Source of the DNA: M55B165 sp964423265
GTDB taxonomy: Bacteria; Actinomycetota; Humimicrobiia; Humimicrobiales; Humimicrobiaceae
Assembly (NCBI GenBank): GCA_964423265.1
Contig: CAYREF010000001.1
Location: 65,438 to 129,437, forward strand
Reading direction: 5' to 3'
Length of the DNA stretch: 64,000 bases
The translations under genes and the position numbers were made by a program. The notes beneath the pieces were generated by a model. The model had not been told where the DNA came from. It saw nothing but the letters and a program-made list of their open reading frames with translations, and ran no database searches. Positions 7,469 to 15,770 of this stretch are shown here, in pieces (the first letter of the stretch is position 1; each line of letters opens with the position of its first letter).

Positions 7469-7867
7469 ATGCCTGTAAAGCAAATAACTGTTTTTTTAGA
7501 AAACCAGACTGGAAGGTTGGCAGAAGTAACCAGGATATTAAAAAAAGAAGATATTAACCTGCAGGGCTTTTCTACTACTGAGGCAAGGGATTATGGCATT
7601 TTACGCCTAGTGGTATCAGATACAGAAAGAGCCCGGGGAGTGCTAAAAGATGCCGGGTTTACTACCCATGTTGCGGATGTAATTTGTGTAAAGGTTGAAG
7701 ACAAGCCCGGAGAACTTTACAAGATACTGGAAATACTGGCAAAAGATAATATCAATGTTGATTATATTTATGTTATTGCAGGGACTAGAATTGTGTTAAG
7801 TGTTGGCGACTTGACCAAAACAGAACAGGTTCTGGCAAGCAGTGGCGTAGAACTTTGCAAGCAATAA
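7469..7867 (+). CDS. Tandem ACT-domain amino-acid-binding protein
   Basis: A 132-residue protein made of two ACT domains. The first (about residues 3-65) begins KQITVFLENQTGRLAEVTRI; the second (about 70-130) contains VKVEDKPGELYKILEIL. No catalytic domain is attached. Stand-alone ACT pairs commonly bind amino acids and act as small regulatory proteins, and this type is often found beside phenylacetate-CoA ligase and ior genes. Here it lies 14 bases after iorB and before the transporter. Sensing of an aromatic or branched amino acid for this cluster is inferred. Confidence 0.85.
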   Translation: MPVKQITVFLENQTGRLAEVTRILKKEDINLQGFSTTEARDYGILRLVVSDTERARGVLKDAGFTTHVADVICVKVEDKPGELYKILEILAKDNINVDYIYVIAGTRIVLSVGDLTKTEQVLASSGVELCKQ

Positions 7868-7893
7868 GTTTAATAAAATAGAAGGGAGGATTG

Positions 7894-7998
7894 ATGTTAG
7901 GACTTGGCGGAGGGATATTTCTGGCATATCTGTTATGCATACTCAGCGCGGTAGCCTGTATTATATACGGGGCTGTAATGTGGAACAAAAATGAGTAA
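7894..7998 (+). CDS. 34-residue symporter small accessory protein
   Basis: A tiny ORF starting at ATG 7894 (or TTG 7891), preceded by GGGAGG. It encodes MLGLGGGIFLAYLLCILS followed by a hydrophobic stretch, then the tail YGAVMWNKNE. It is one transmembrane helix with a conserved look: MLGxG start, AYLLCILS core, IxYGxxxWN end. This matches the short accessory peptides encoded immediately upstream of some sodium:solute symporters. It lies 33 bases before the symporter start and has its own ribosome site. The role, perhaps stabilising or gating the transporter, is not established. Confidence 0.75.
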   Translation: MLGLGGGIFLAYLLCILSAVACIIYGAVMWNKNE

Positions 7999-8031
7999 GT
8001 TTATTTTATAATTTTTCTGAGAGGAGGATAC

Positions 8032-9636
8032 GTGAACACGGTTTTATTTAGTTTAATAGTAGTCATATATCTTTTGGTTATTGGCTTTCTTGGTTACCTG
8101 GGCTACAGGGGAACTAAGACTGATAGGGACTTTCTGTTGGCAGGAAGCAATATACATCCCTACATTATGGCCATATCCTATGGGGCCACCTTTATATCCA
8201 CTTCTGCAATTGTAGGGTTTGGGGGCGCTGCTGGTGTATTTGGCATGGGTCTCCTTTGGCTTACTTTCCTAAATATTGCTCTGGGTATTGGGATTGCCTT
8301 TATATTTTTCGGCAAAAGGACCAGGCAAGTGGGCCTTGAGCTTGATGCCCATACTTTTCCTGAATTCTTAGGCAAGAGATATAATTCAAGGTTTATACAG
8401 GCACTTGGCGGAATAGTTATTTTTGTATTTATGCCTATTTATACTGGAGTGGTTTTAATAGGAGCAGCAAGGTTTATTGAGAGTACCTTAAATATTGATT
8501 TTATCATATCGCTGTTCATATTTTCTGTAATAATTGCTGCCTATGTAATAGCAGGGGGCTTAAAGGGAGTAATGTATACCGATGCCCTGCAGGGAAGTAT
8601 TATGTTTATAGGGATGGTTGCCTTGCTGATACTTACCTATGTCAGCCTGGGCGGTTTTGTGGATGCCCATCAGTCCCTAACCAACCTTTTTGACAAAGTT
8701 CCGGATGCTCTGGTGGCAGGTGGTCACCAAGGATGGACTAATATGCCAACCCTTGGATCGCCATTGTGGTGGACATTGGTATCTACCATAATTATGGGGG
8801 TAGGTATTGGCGTACTTGCACAGCCCCAGCTAGTGGTTAGATTTATGACTGTAAGAAGCAGCAAAGAGCTAAACCGTGCTGTACTTATCGGGGGAATATT
8901 TATCTTGTTTATGACCGGGGTTGCTTTTGTAGTAGGCGCCTTGTCTAATGCTTACTTCTTTAAGGAAACAGGCCAAATTGCCCTTGAAGCGGCTGGCGGT
9001 AATTCTGATTCAATAATTCCAACCTATATAAACCTGGCAATGCCACCGTGGTTTGTATATGTTTTCATGCTTACCTTGCTTGCTGCAGCCATGTCTACTA
9101 TAAGTTCTCAATTTCATACCATTGGTTCGGCTTTCTCCAGGGATATGCTGGGAATAAAGAGCAAGGAAACCCAGAATGATATAGAGGAGGAAGGGACGAA
9201 ACCGTCAAAAGGGCTGCTGGTTACTAAAATTGGAATAATTATAGGAATTATTGTTAGCATAATCTTGGGCTACTACCTTCCAACCAGCATTATTGCCAGG
9301 GGCACGGCCCTTTTCTTTGGAGTAGCAGCAGCTACATTCTTGCCCATGTATATTTGCGGGTTATACTGGAGGAGAACTACCAAAGTGGGCGCAATAAGTG
9401 GAATGGTGGTAGGCGTTGTAACCAGCGTTTTTTGGATGCTGTTTATCCATAGCGCAAATTCTGCTATGATAGGGCTTTGCAATTTAATGTTTGGCAAAGA
9501 TAGTTTGGTTGGATTTCCATGGAGCTCTGTAGATCCAATACTTATAGCATTTCCTGCTTCTTTTATAGTTACAGTATTGGTAAGCTTGTTTACCAAACCA
9601 TTGCCAAAAGAATTGCTTGATAAAGTATTTAAATAA
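8032..9636 (+). CDS. Sodium:solute symporter (SSS family)
   Basis: A 534-residue membrane protein with about 13 hydrophobic helices. SSS-family marks include FLLAGSNIHPYIMAISYGATFIS near the N-terminus, YVIAGGLKGVMYTDALQG in the middle and LLAAAMSTISSQFHTIGSAFSRD later. Start is GTG at 8032 after GAGGAGG. Members import monocarboxylates, amino acids, proline, pantothenate or acetate with Na+. The flanking IorAB and aryl-acid CoA ligases make an aryl acid or aromatic amino acid a plausible substrate, but sequence alone does not decide it. It follows the 34-residue accessory protein and is followed by paaK after 23 bases. Confidence 0.9.
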   Translation: MNTVLFSLIVVIYLLVIGFLGYLGYRGTKTDRDFLLAGSNIHPYIMAISYGATFISTSAIVGFGGAAGVFGMGLLWLTFLNIALGIGIAFIFFGKRTRQVGLELDAHTFPEFLGKRYNSRFIQALGGIVIFVFMPIYTGVVLIGAARFIESTLNIDFIISLFIFSVIIAAYVIAGGLKGVMYTDALQGSIMFIGMVALLILTYVSLGGFVDAHQSLTNLFDKVPDALVAGGHQGWTNMPTLGSPLWWTLVSTIIMGVGIGVLAQPQLVVRFMTVRSSKELNRAVLIGGIFILFMTGVAFVVGALSNAYFFKETGQIALEAAGGNSDSIIPTYINLAMPPWFVYVFMLTLLAAAMSTISSQFHTIGSAFSRDMLGIKSKETQNDIEEEGTKPSKGLLVTKIGIIIGIIVSIILGYYLPTSIIARGTALFFGVAAATFLPMYICGLYWRRTTKVGAISGMVVGVVTSVFWMLFIHSANSAMIGLCNLMFGKDSLVGFPWSSVDPILIAFPASFIVTVLVSLFTKPLPKELLDKVFK

Positions 9637-9659
9637 TTAAAGGAAAGGAGGTCATCAAA

Positions 9660-10973
9660 ATGGCAGAAAGCTACTGGGAAAAAGAGTATGAAGCTATGCC
9701 TAGGGGAAAGCTTTTAGAGCTTCAGCTTGAAAGGCTTAAAAAAACCCTAATTAATGTTTATGAGAATGTAAAATTTTATAGGGAAAGACTGGATGAAAGT
9801 GGGGTAGACCCATATAATTTTAATAGTTTGGACGGGTTGGAAAAAATTCCCTTTACCACCAAGGATGACCTCCGCCTGAATTATCCTTTTAAGCTATTTG
9901 CGAAACCAATATCTGAGATTGTAAGGGTACATTCATCTTCAGGGACTACCGGAAATCCCACTGTAGTAGGCTATACAAAAAACGATATATCCCTATGGGG
10001 GAATTTAATTGCCAGGGACCTTTTTTCGGTAGGGGTAGGTGAAAATGACATTATACAAAATAGCTACGGCTATGGGCTTTTTACCGGAGGGCTTGGCTTG
10101 CACTACGGAGCTGAACTTCTGGGGGCAACTGTAATTCCTGCCTCTGGTGGAAATACTGAGAGGCAGCTAAAGATTATGCAGGATTACGGGTCAACTGTAA
10201 TTTGCTGTACCCCCTCCTATGCCCTGTATATAGCGGAAGTGGGAAAAGAGCTTGGCTTTGATTTTTCCAAGCTACCCTTGAAATTAGGAGTATTGGGTGC
10301 AGAGCCCTGGACAGAAGAGATGAGAAAGGAAATTGAGTCCAGGTTGCATATTGATGCTATAGACATATATGGACTAAGCGAGATAATAGGGCCAGGAGTT
10401 TCCTGCGAATGTATTAAAAAGGATGGCCTGCACGTAGCTGAGGACCATTTTATTATAGAAATTGTTGACCCTAAAACAGGCAAGGTCCTTCCTCCCGGCA
10501 AAAGGGGGGAAATGGTGTTTACCTCCATAACCAAGGAGGGGATACCGGTTATAAGGTACAGGACCAGGGACCTGTCAATACTTAATACCGGGAAGTGCTC
10601 CTGTGGTAGGACCCATGCCAGAATGGCAAAGCCAATGGGCAGGACTGACGACATGCTTATAATCCGGGGAGTAAATGTATTCCCTTCCCAGATAGAGGAA
10701 GTATTGATGAAGGTAAAGGATGTAGAGCCCCACTACCTTATAGTTGTGGGCAGGAAGAATTATCTTGATTCCATGGAGCTGTGGGTGGAAGTTTCAGAAG
10801 ATGTATTTTCTGAAAAGATGAATGACCTGGAGAATTTTGAATCTTCTATTGAACATAAGTTGTATTCGGCAATTGGGATACATATAGATGTCAAGCTAAA
10901 AGAGCCCAAAACCATACAGAGGAGCACCGGCAAGGCCAAGAGAGTTTTGGATAGGAGGAAAGGAGACAAGTAG
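9660..10973 (+). CDS. paaK: Phenylacetate-CoA ligase, copy 1
   Basis: A 437-residue AMP-forming ligase of the PaaK type. The phosphate-binding loop is SSSGTTGNPTVVGYT (about residue 92). The adenylate-binding segment is YGLSEIIGPGVSCEC, where PaaK enzymes have the YGLSE signature. The hinge region is GRTDDMLIIRGVNVFPSQIEEV, with the PaaK C-terminal domain after it. A near-perfect AGGAGG precedes the ATG. It activates phenylacetate, indoleacetate or related aryl acids to CoA thioesters; working in reverse with IorAB it could conserve ATP from aryl-acetyl-CoA. A paralogue follows after six bases. Confidence 0.93.
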   Translation: MAESYWEKEYEAMPRGKLLELQLERLKKTLINVYENVKFYRERLDESGVDPYNFNSLDGLEKIPFTTKDDLRLNYPFKLFAKPISEIVRVHSSSGTTGNPTVVGYTKNDISLWGNLIARDLFSVGVGENDIIQNSYGYGLFTGGLGLHYGAELLGATVIPASGGNTERQLKIMQDYGSTVICCTPSYALYIAEVGKELGFDFSKLPLKLGVLGAEPWTEEMRKEIESRLHIDAIDIYGLSEIIGPGVSCECIKKDGLHVAEDHFIIEIVDPKTGKVLPPGKRGEMVFTSITKEGIPVIRYRTRDLSILNTGKCSCGRTHARMAKPMGRTDDMLIIRGVNVFPSQIEEVLMKVKDVEPHYLIVVGRKNYLDSMELWVEVSEDVFSEKMNDLENFESSIEHKLYSAIGIHIDVKLKEPKTIQRSTGKAKRVLDRRKGDK

Positions 10974-10979
10974 AAAATT

Positions 10980-12293
10980 ATGCCTGGAAAAAATTTTTGG
11001 GATGAAAAAACCGCTAAAAGCAGCAGAGCAGAGACCCAGAAGCTGCAGCTGGGAAGGCTAAAAGATACTTTGGGCCATATTTACAAGGCCAATGATTTTT
11101 ACAGGGAGAGGATAGACGGAGCAGGCATTGACCCGGAGGCTGTTGACAGCCTGAGGGATATAGAAAAACTTCCTTTTACTTCTAAAGAGGACTTGAGGGA
11201 AAATTATCCCTTCGGACTTTTTTGTACTCCGGAGAATGAAATTGTAAGGGTGCATTCATCATCGGGAACTACCGGAAATCCCACTGTGGTTGGGTATACC
11301 AGGGGGGATTTGGAAATATGGGCTGATGTTTTAGCCAGGATTATGTATGATGCGGGTGTAAGGGAAAATGATGTGGTCCAGGTAAGCCATGGGTTTGGCT
11401 TGTTTACGGGTGGATTCGGTTTCCAGTATGCAGCTGAGAGAATAGGTGCATTGGTTATTCCAATTTCCGGGGGAAATACTGAAAGACAGCTAAAGGTTAT
11501 GAAAGATTTTGGCTCTACAGTGCTTTGTGCAACTCCTTCCTATGCTTTGTATATGTCTGAAGTTGCTTCCAAGGTGGGGCTAGATTTTAAATCCCTTAAT
11601 TTAAAAGTAGGCTTTTTTGGTGCTGAGCCATGGACGGAAGCAATGAGGAGCGAGATTGAAAAGAGGCTTAACATAAAGGCGCTGGATAGTTATGGCTTAA
11701 GCGAGGTAATAGGTCCAGGAGTCTCCTGCGAATGTTTAGAGCAGAAAGGTTTGCACATAAATGAGGACCATTTTCTGGTGGAAATTATAGATCCCAGGAC
11801 GGGTAAAGTACTGCCGGCTGGCCAGAAAGGAGAACTGGTGTTTACTTCCCTTACCAAAAAGGCTTTTCCGGTTATAAGGTACAGGACCAAGGATATATCA
11901 TACCTGGTAGAAGAAGAGTGCAGCTGCGAAAAGAAGCTAAAGAGGATGGCAAAGCCCATGGGCAGGACTGACGACATGCTTATAATCCGGGGAGTGAATG
12001 TATTCCCTTCCCAGATAGAGGAAGTGCTTATGTCTATTGATGATTTGGAGCCCCATTACCTGATAGTGCTGGATAAAAAAGATTATATGGATACGATTGA
12101 GGTGTGGGTTGAAGTTTCTGAGAATATATTCCATGAGAAAATTATGGACCTGGAATTTTTTGAAAAGTCAATAGAGGACAGGCTTTATTCAACCATAGGC
12201 ATTAGAATAGGCGTAAGCTTAAAAGAGCCCCAGACAATTGCCAGGAGCAAGGGTAAGGCAAAAAGGGTCTTAGACAAAAGGAAAAAAGATTAA
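10980..12293 (+). CDS. paaK: Phenylacetate-CoA ligase, copy 2
   Basis: Same length (437 residues) and motifs as copy 1: SSSGTTGNPTVVGYT, YGLSEVIGPGVSCEC and GRTDDMLIIRGVNVFPSQIE. It diverges from copy 1 in many other places, most visibly the first 30 residues and around residues 310-320, so the two probably differ in aryl-acid preference (for example phenyl- versus indole- or hydroxyphenyl-acetate). An 80-base block (11945-12024) is almost identical to 10623-10702 of copy 1, suggesting gene conversion. The stop codon overlaps the proposed ATT start of the next gene. Confidence 0.92.
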   Translation: MPGKNFWDEKTAKSSRAETQKLQLGRLKDTLGHIYKANDFYRERIDGAGIDPEAVDSLRDIEKLPFTSKEDLRENYPFGLFCTPENEIVRVHSSSGTTGNPTVVGYTRGDLEIWADVLARIMYDAGVRENDVVQVSHGFGLFTGGFGFQYAAERIGALVIPISGGNTERQLKVMKDFGSTVLCATPSYALYMSEVASKVGLDFKSLNLKVGFFGAEPWTEAMRSEIEKRLNIKALDSYGLSEVIGPGVSCECLEQKGLHINEDHFLVEIIDPRTGKVLPAGQKGELVFTSLTKKAFPVIRYRTKDISYLVEEECSCEKKLKRMAKPMGRTDDMLIIRGVNVFPSQIEEVLMSIDDLEPHYLIVLDKKDYMDTIEVWVEVSENIFHEKIMDLEFFEKSIEDRLYSTIGIRIGVSLKEPQTIARSKGKAKRVLDKRKKD

Positions 12294-13089
12294 CAGTAAA
12301 ATTAAAAAAGAAATATCCAGCCTCCTAAAAAAAGAGCTAAACTTCATATCGATATTTTTCCCCTATAACTTAAACAGCAATTTAGATCCAAACTTAATTT
12401 ATGCCCGGGCTTTATTTGCCCCTATTGGTGAATCTACTGGTTACCGGTACCTTAAAAAAATTTCTAACCTTGCTATTGGCATAGAACTTTTAGGAGTAGG
12501 CAGCAATTTCCACAATTTTAATATAAATAATTTTACCCGGGAACAGGTTGATAAGGATAAGGATAAATATACCTTACACTTGCTGTTTGGGGATGTTTTT
12601 TATTCGAGGGCAGTTAACCATTTATTAAAGTTCAATGACAGCCTGGTTTTTACAGAAATATTAAATTCTTTAAAATCTGTGCACCATTCAAGGCTGCTAT
12701 TGCATAGAGAGATGCTTAAGCTTATCGAAAACAATGATTACCTGGCGGGAATAATGGATAAGAAAATTGGCTTGCTGCTAGGCATAAATTCGCTTTTTAA
12801 AAACACCATTATATTAGGTTGGAGCCTAGCGCCCAAAAATTTAAAAGATGCCAGTGAGATAAATGAAATATATAAGTTGGCTAATGCCATCACCCATGCC
12901 AAGTCTTTTATAGAGCTGGAAAGATTTTTAGGAGAATTTGCTCATCATTTTAACCTGGAACTGGACCTGGAGGCTCTGGCAGAAAAAAAGGCGTTCATGG
13001 AAAATCAGTTAAATGTTATCATATCAAAACTGAAGCAAAATTGGCTAAAAGGAAATTTTCAGGGCATAGCTGGTGTTTTATTGAGGTAA
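12289..13089 (+). CDS. hepS: Polyprenyl (heptaprenyl-type) diphosphate synthase component 1
   Basis: The frame is open from 12274 to the stop at 13089 but holds no ATG, GTG or TTG until TTG 12580, which would remove the first 97 residues. An ATT at 12289, six bases after AAGGA and overlapping the paaK stop (ATTAA), fits a coupled rare start and gives 266 residues, near the usual HepS length. The segment LLFGDVFYSRAVNHLLK resembles the LAGD-Y(S)-YYLL region of HepS. The non-catalytic component 1 pairs with the DDxxD subunit, encoded here two genes downstream, to set prenyl chain length for a quinone or other isoprenoid. Assignment rests on this motif plus context. Confidence 0.7.
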   Translation: MNSKIKKEISSLLKKELNFISIFFPYNLNSNLDPNLIYARALFAPIGESTGYRYLKKISNLAIGIELLGVGSNFHNFNINNFTREQVDKDKDKYTLHLLFGDVFYSRAVNHLLKFNDSLVFTEILNSLKSVHHSRLLLHREMLKLIENNDYLAGIMDKKIGLLLGINSLFKNTIILGWSLAPKNLKDASEINEIYKLANAITHAKSFIELERFLGEFAHHFNLELDLEALAEKKAFMENQLNVIISKLKQNWLKGNFQGIAGVLLR

Positions 13090-13093
13090 TTTA

Positions 13094-14800
13094 ATGAAGG
13101 CTGACTTAATTTTAATCCATCCCCCCAGCATTTATGATTTCAGGGAAAAAACTATCATGTTTGGGCCGGTAAGCGACTTGGTTCCCAGCACTCCGATTTT
13201 TGAGATGTACCCGATTGGCTTTTTGACTATGTCCAATTATCTTGAGAAAAGAGGCTTTAAGGTCAGAATAGTGAACCTGGCCCACAGGATGCAGGTGGAT
13301 AAAAATTTTGATGCTGCCAAATTTCTAAAATTATTAAAAGCAGATGCTTTTGGAATAGATTTCCACTGGATGGCTCATTGCCAGGGGTCAACAGAGGTAG
13401 CAAAAATAATAAAGGAATGCCATCCAGAAACCCCGGTGATTTTTGGGGGTTTTTCCTCCTCCTATTTTTTTAGCCAGCTCATTAAATACCCCCAGGTTGA
13501 TTACATTATAAGGGGGGACTCAGCAGAAGAGCCGCTAGCTAGGTTGATGGGAGCCATAAAGTATGGAAGTTACAGGTTAAAAGATATCCCTAACTTAGTA
13601 TACAAAAAGAAAGGCAGGGTTTTTACAAATCCGGTGAGGTGCATTTCAAAGGATCTGGAGGAAATTGATTTTGATTACAGGATTATGTTCAAGCAGGTAA
13701 CAAGGTTTTTCGACATTGGCAGCCTCATGCCATTCAGCCAATGGTTCAGGTATCCTATAACTACTATACCTGTAGTTAGGGGCTGCAGCCATAATTGCTC
13801 GGGATGTGGAGGCTCAAAAAGTGCTTTTAAGATATTTGGAAAAAGAATAGAGCCTGCTTTCAGGTCCCCAAAGAAGCTGGCTGAAGAGGTTAAGCTAATA
13901 CAAAAATATATAAATGCCCCCGTATTTATACTTGGGGATATAAATGAAGGGGGAAAGGAATATGTAGAGGAATTTTTCGGTCATGTCCAGGGAATAAAAG
14001 AAGGTACTCAGATATTTTTTGAGTTTTTTAAACCGCCCCCAAAATGGTTTTTTGATGAAGCTAGCAGGCTTTTTGGCAGTGTTTTATATGAAATGTCTCC
14101 CGACTCCCATGACCCAGAAATTAGGCAAAAGATGGGAAAACCTTCTTTTTCTAATAATGACTTGATAGAGGCGATTGGATATGCGCTGGGTAAGGGAGCA
14201 GTCAGGTTTGACCTTTATTTTATGTCGGGACTGCCCGGCCAGAATAGCAAGTCAATTATGGATACAGTGGATTTTTGCGAAAGAATTTACAGAAAGATTG
14301 GTTGGGATAGAAGGTTTACACCTTTTATTTCGCCCATGGCTCCGTTCCTAGACCCTGGCAGCAGGGCTTTTGAAAATCCATCCAAGTTTGGCTATAAGCT
14401 GACAGCTGTAAGCCTGGAGGAACATATTAAGGCCATAGATAAGCCATCATGGAAATATATCCTAAATTATGAAAGCAATGCTATTAGCAGGGATGATTTA
14501 GTAGAATATACTTATAAAGCTGCTGTAGGCTTAAACAGGTTAAAGGGCAGGTCCGGTGCTATAAGTGGAAAACTTATGGCTGAAAATGAAAAAAGGATTT
14601 ACAATGCTTTAAAGACCATTGACAAAATAGATAAAATAATGGGAAAAGAAGGAAACGGGAAGCAGGAGATACTAAAAGAATTAAAGCAAGAAACGGAAAA
14701 ATACAGCATGTCTACAGTATGTGAAAAAAAAGAGCTGGAGTTTCCCTTGTTTAACCACAGGTTTAATTGGCCGAGAATAATAAAGGAATCTATTTTTTAA
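13094..14800 (+). CDS. B12-binding-domain radical SAM protein (possibly Ta0216/TIGR04190-like)
   Basis: A 568-residue protein. Residues 1-150 resemble a cobalamin-binding Rossmann domain (LILIHPPSIYDF, EMYPIGFLTMSNYLEKRGF, PVIFGGFSSSYF). A radical SAM barrel follows with the cluster motif CSHNCSGC at Cys231, Cys235 and Cys238 and a later glycine-rich YFMSGLPGQN. The C-terminal third is helical. Overall form fits the Ta0216-like B12/radical SAM family, whose reaction is unknown to me. It begins four bases after hepS and ends four bases before the catalytic prenyl synthase subunit. Co-translation with both suggests a modification of the prenyl chain or of its lipid product; this is inference. 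Confidence 0.82.
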   Translation: MKADLILIHPPSIYDFREKTIMFGPVSDLVPSTPIFEMYPIGFLTMSNYLEKRGFKVRIVNLAHRMQVDKNFDAAKFLKLLKADAFGIDFHWMAHCQGSTEVAKIIKECHPETPVIFGGFSSSYFFSQLIKYPQVDYIIRGDSAEEPLARLMGAIKYGSYRLKDIPNLVYKKKGRVFTNPVRCISKDLEEIDFDYRIMFKQVTRFFDIGSLMPFSQWFRYPITTIPVVRGCSHNCSGCGGSKSAFKIFGKRIEPAFRSPKKLAEEVKLIQKYINAPVFILGDINEGGKEYVEEFFGHVQGIKEGTQIFFEFFKPPPKWFFDEASRLFGSVLYEMSPDSHDPEIRQKMGKPSFSNNDLIEAIGYALGKGAVRFDLYFMSGLPGQNSKSIMDTVDFCERIYRKIGWDRRFTPFISPMAPFLDPGSRAFENPSKFGYKLTAVSLEEHIKAIDKPSWKYILNYESNAISRDDLVEYTYKAAVGLNRLKGRSGAISGKLMAENEKRIYNALKTIDKIDKIMGKEGNGKQEILKELKQETEKYSMSTVCEKKELEFPLFNHRFNWPRIIKESIF

Positions 14801-14804
14801 AATT

Positions 14805-15770
14805 ATGCTAAATGAATTTAAGGTATTTGGATTTTTAAAAAAAGATATAAGCAGGCTGGAAGGGTATCTGGAAAAATTCACAGATACCCTAGAGGGTATA
14901 TTAAAAGATGGAGTAGAAAATACCCTTCTTGCTGGAGGAAAAAGAATACGGTCAGCTTTGTTTTTTATCTGTGCCAGGAATACCGGCTATGATATTGCTT
15001 ATCTGCTCCCTGCGGCTGCGTCAATTGAAATCATACATACAGCTTCCCTAATACATGACGATATAATTGACAAGTCCGAACTTAGGAGGGGTAAGAAAAC
15101 AATACATAGCCTTTATGACAATGATACTGCCAAGTATATTGGCAATTACCTTTTTACTCATACTTTTTCGCTTTTAAATACTTACCGGAATCCTGAAATA
15201 TTAAGGGAGATGTCTAGTGCAGCTGAATACTTGGTAAGAGGTGAATTTGACCAGCTCAAGAAGCATAAAAACCTTGACCAGGATGAAAATTATTATTTTT
15301 CTATGATTAGCAAAAAAACATCCTCTCTATTTAAGGGTAGTTGTGCTTTGGGAGGACTACTTTCGGGGGCAGGCAGAAAAGAAACTAAAAAGCTGAGTGA
15401 ATTTGGTCGCCTTTTGGGTATTGCTTTCCAGATAAATGATGACTTGCTTGATGTTGATAAAAGCATGTCTAGGAATATTGGCAAGCCGGTGGGAAATGAC
15501 ATAAGACAGGGTAATATAACTCTCCCCATTATTTATGCCCTAAAGGATAAGAAAGCCAAAAAGCATTTAGAAAAAGTATTAGGAAAAGATGATCTTTCCA
15601 ATGATGATATAAGGGAGGCCCTGGAGTTGGTAAACAATACCGATGCTGTAGATGTAGCAAAAGCTAAACTTGCTGCTTATTTAGGTAAGGCAAGAAAAAC
15701 GGCAGGTGCTATAAGAGAAGGGGAAAGAAGAAAAAATTTGCTCAAGGTATGTGATTATTTTAAAACATGA
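14805..15770 (+). CDS. hepT: Polyprenyl diphosphate synthase, catalytic component 2
   Basis: A 321-residue trans-isoprenyl diphosphate synthase. LAGGKRIRSAL is the substrate-binding segment. The first aspartate-rich motif is HDDIID (about residue 84) and the second is NDDLLDVD (about 210). GNITLPIIYAL near residue 240 is also typical. It condenses IPP onto an allylic primer to build a long prenyl diphosphate. Because a component 1-like gene lies just upstream, the enzyme is probably the heterodimeric HepS/HepT type. Its last four bases (ATGA) overlap the AEC permease start. Confidence 0.92.
   Translation: MLNEFKVFGFLKKDISRLEGYLEKFTDTLEGILKDGVENTLLAGGKRIRSALFFICARNTGYDIAYLLPAAASIEIIHTASLIHDDIIDKSELRRGKKTIHSLYDNDTAKYIGNYLFTHTFSLLNTYRNPEILREMSSAAEYLVRGEFDQLKKHKNLDQDENYYFSMISKKTSSLFKGSCALGGLLSGAGRKETKKLSEFGRLLGIAFQINDDLLDVDKSMSRNIGKPVGNDIRQGNITLPIIYALKDKKAKKHLEKVLGKDDLSNDDIREALELVNNTDAVDVAKAKLAAYLGKARKTAGAIREGERRKNLLKVCDYFKT

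Noticed and set aside
12580..13089. Start of the HepS-like gene at TTG 12580
   Set aside because: This would discard 97 codons of good in-frame coding sequence and has no ribosome site, whereas ATT 12289 has one.
13175..13400. DFHWMAHCQGS in the radical SAM protein as a DxHxxG cobalamin motif
   Set aside because: The Gly is in the wrong place and most B12-binding radical SAM proteins lack a strict DxHxxG; treated only as a Rossmann-type domain.
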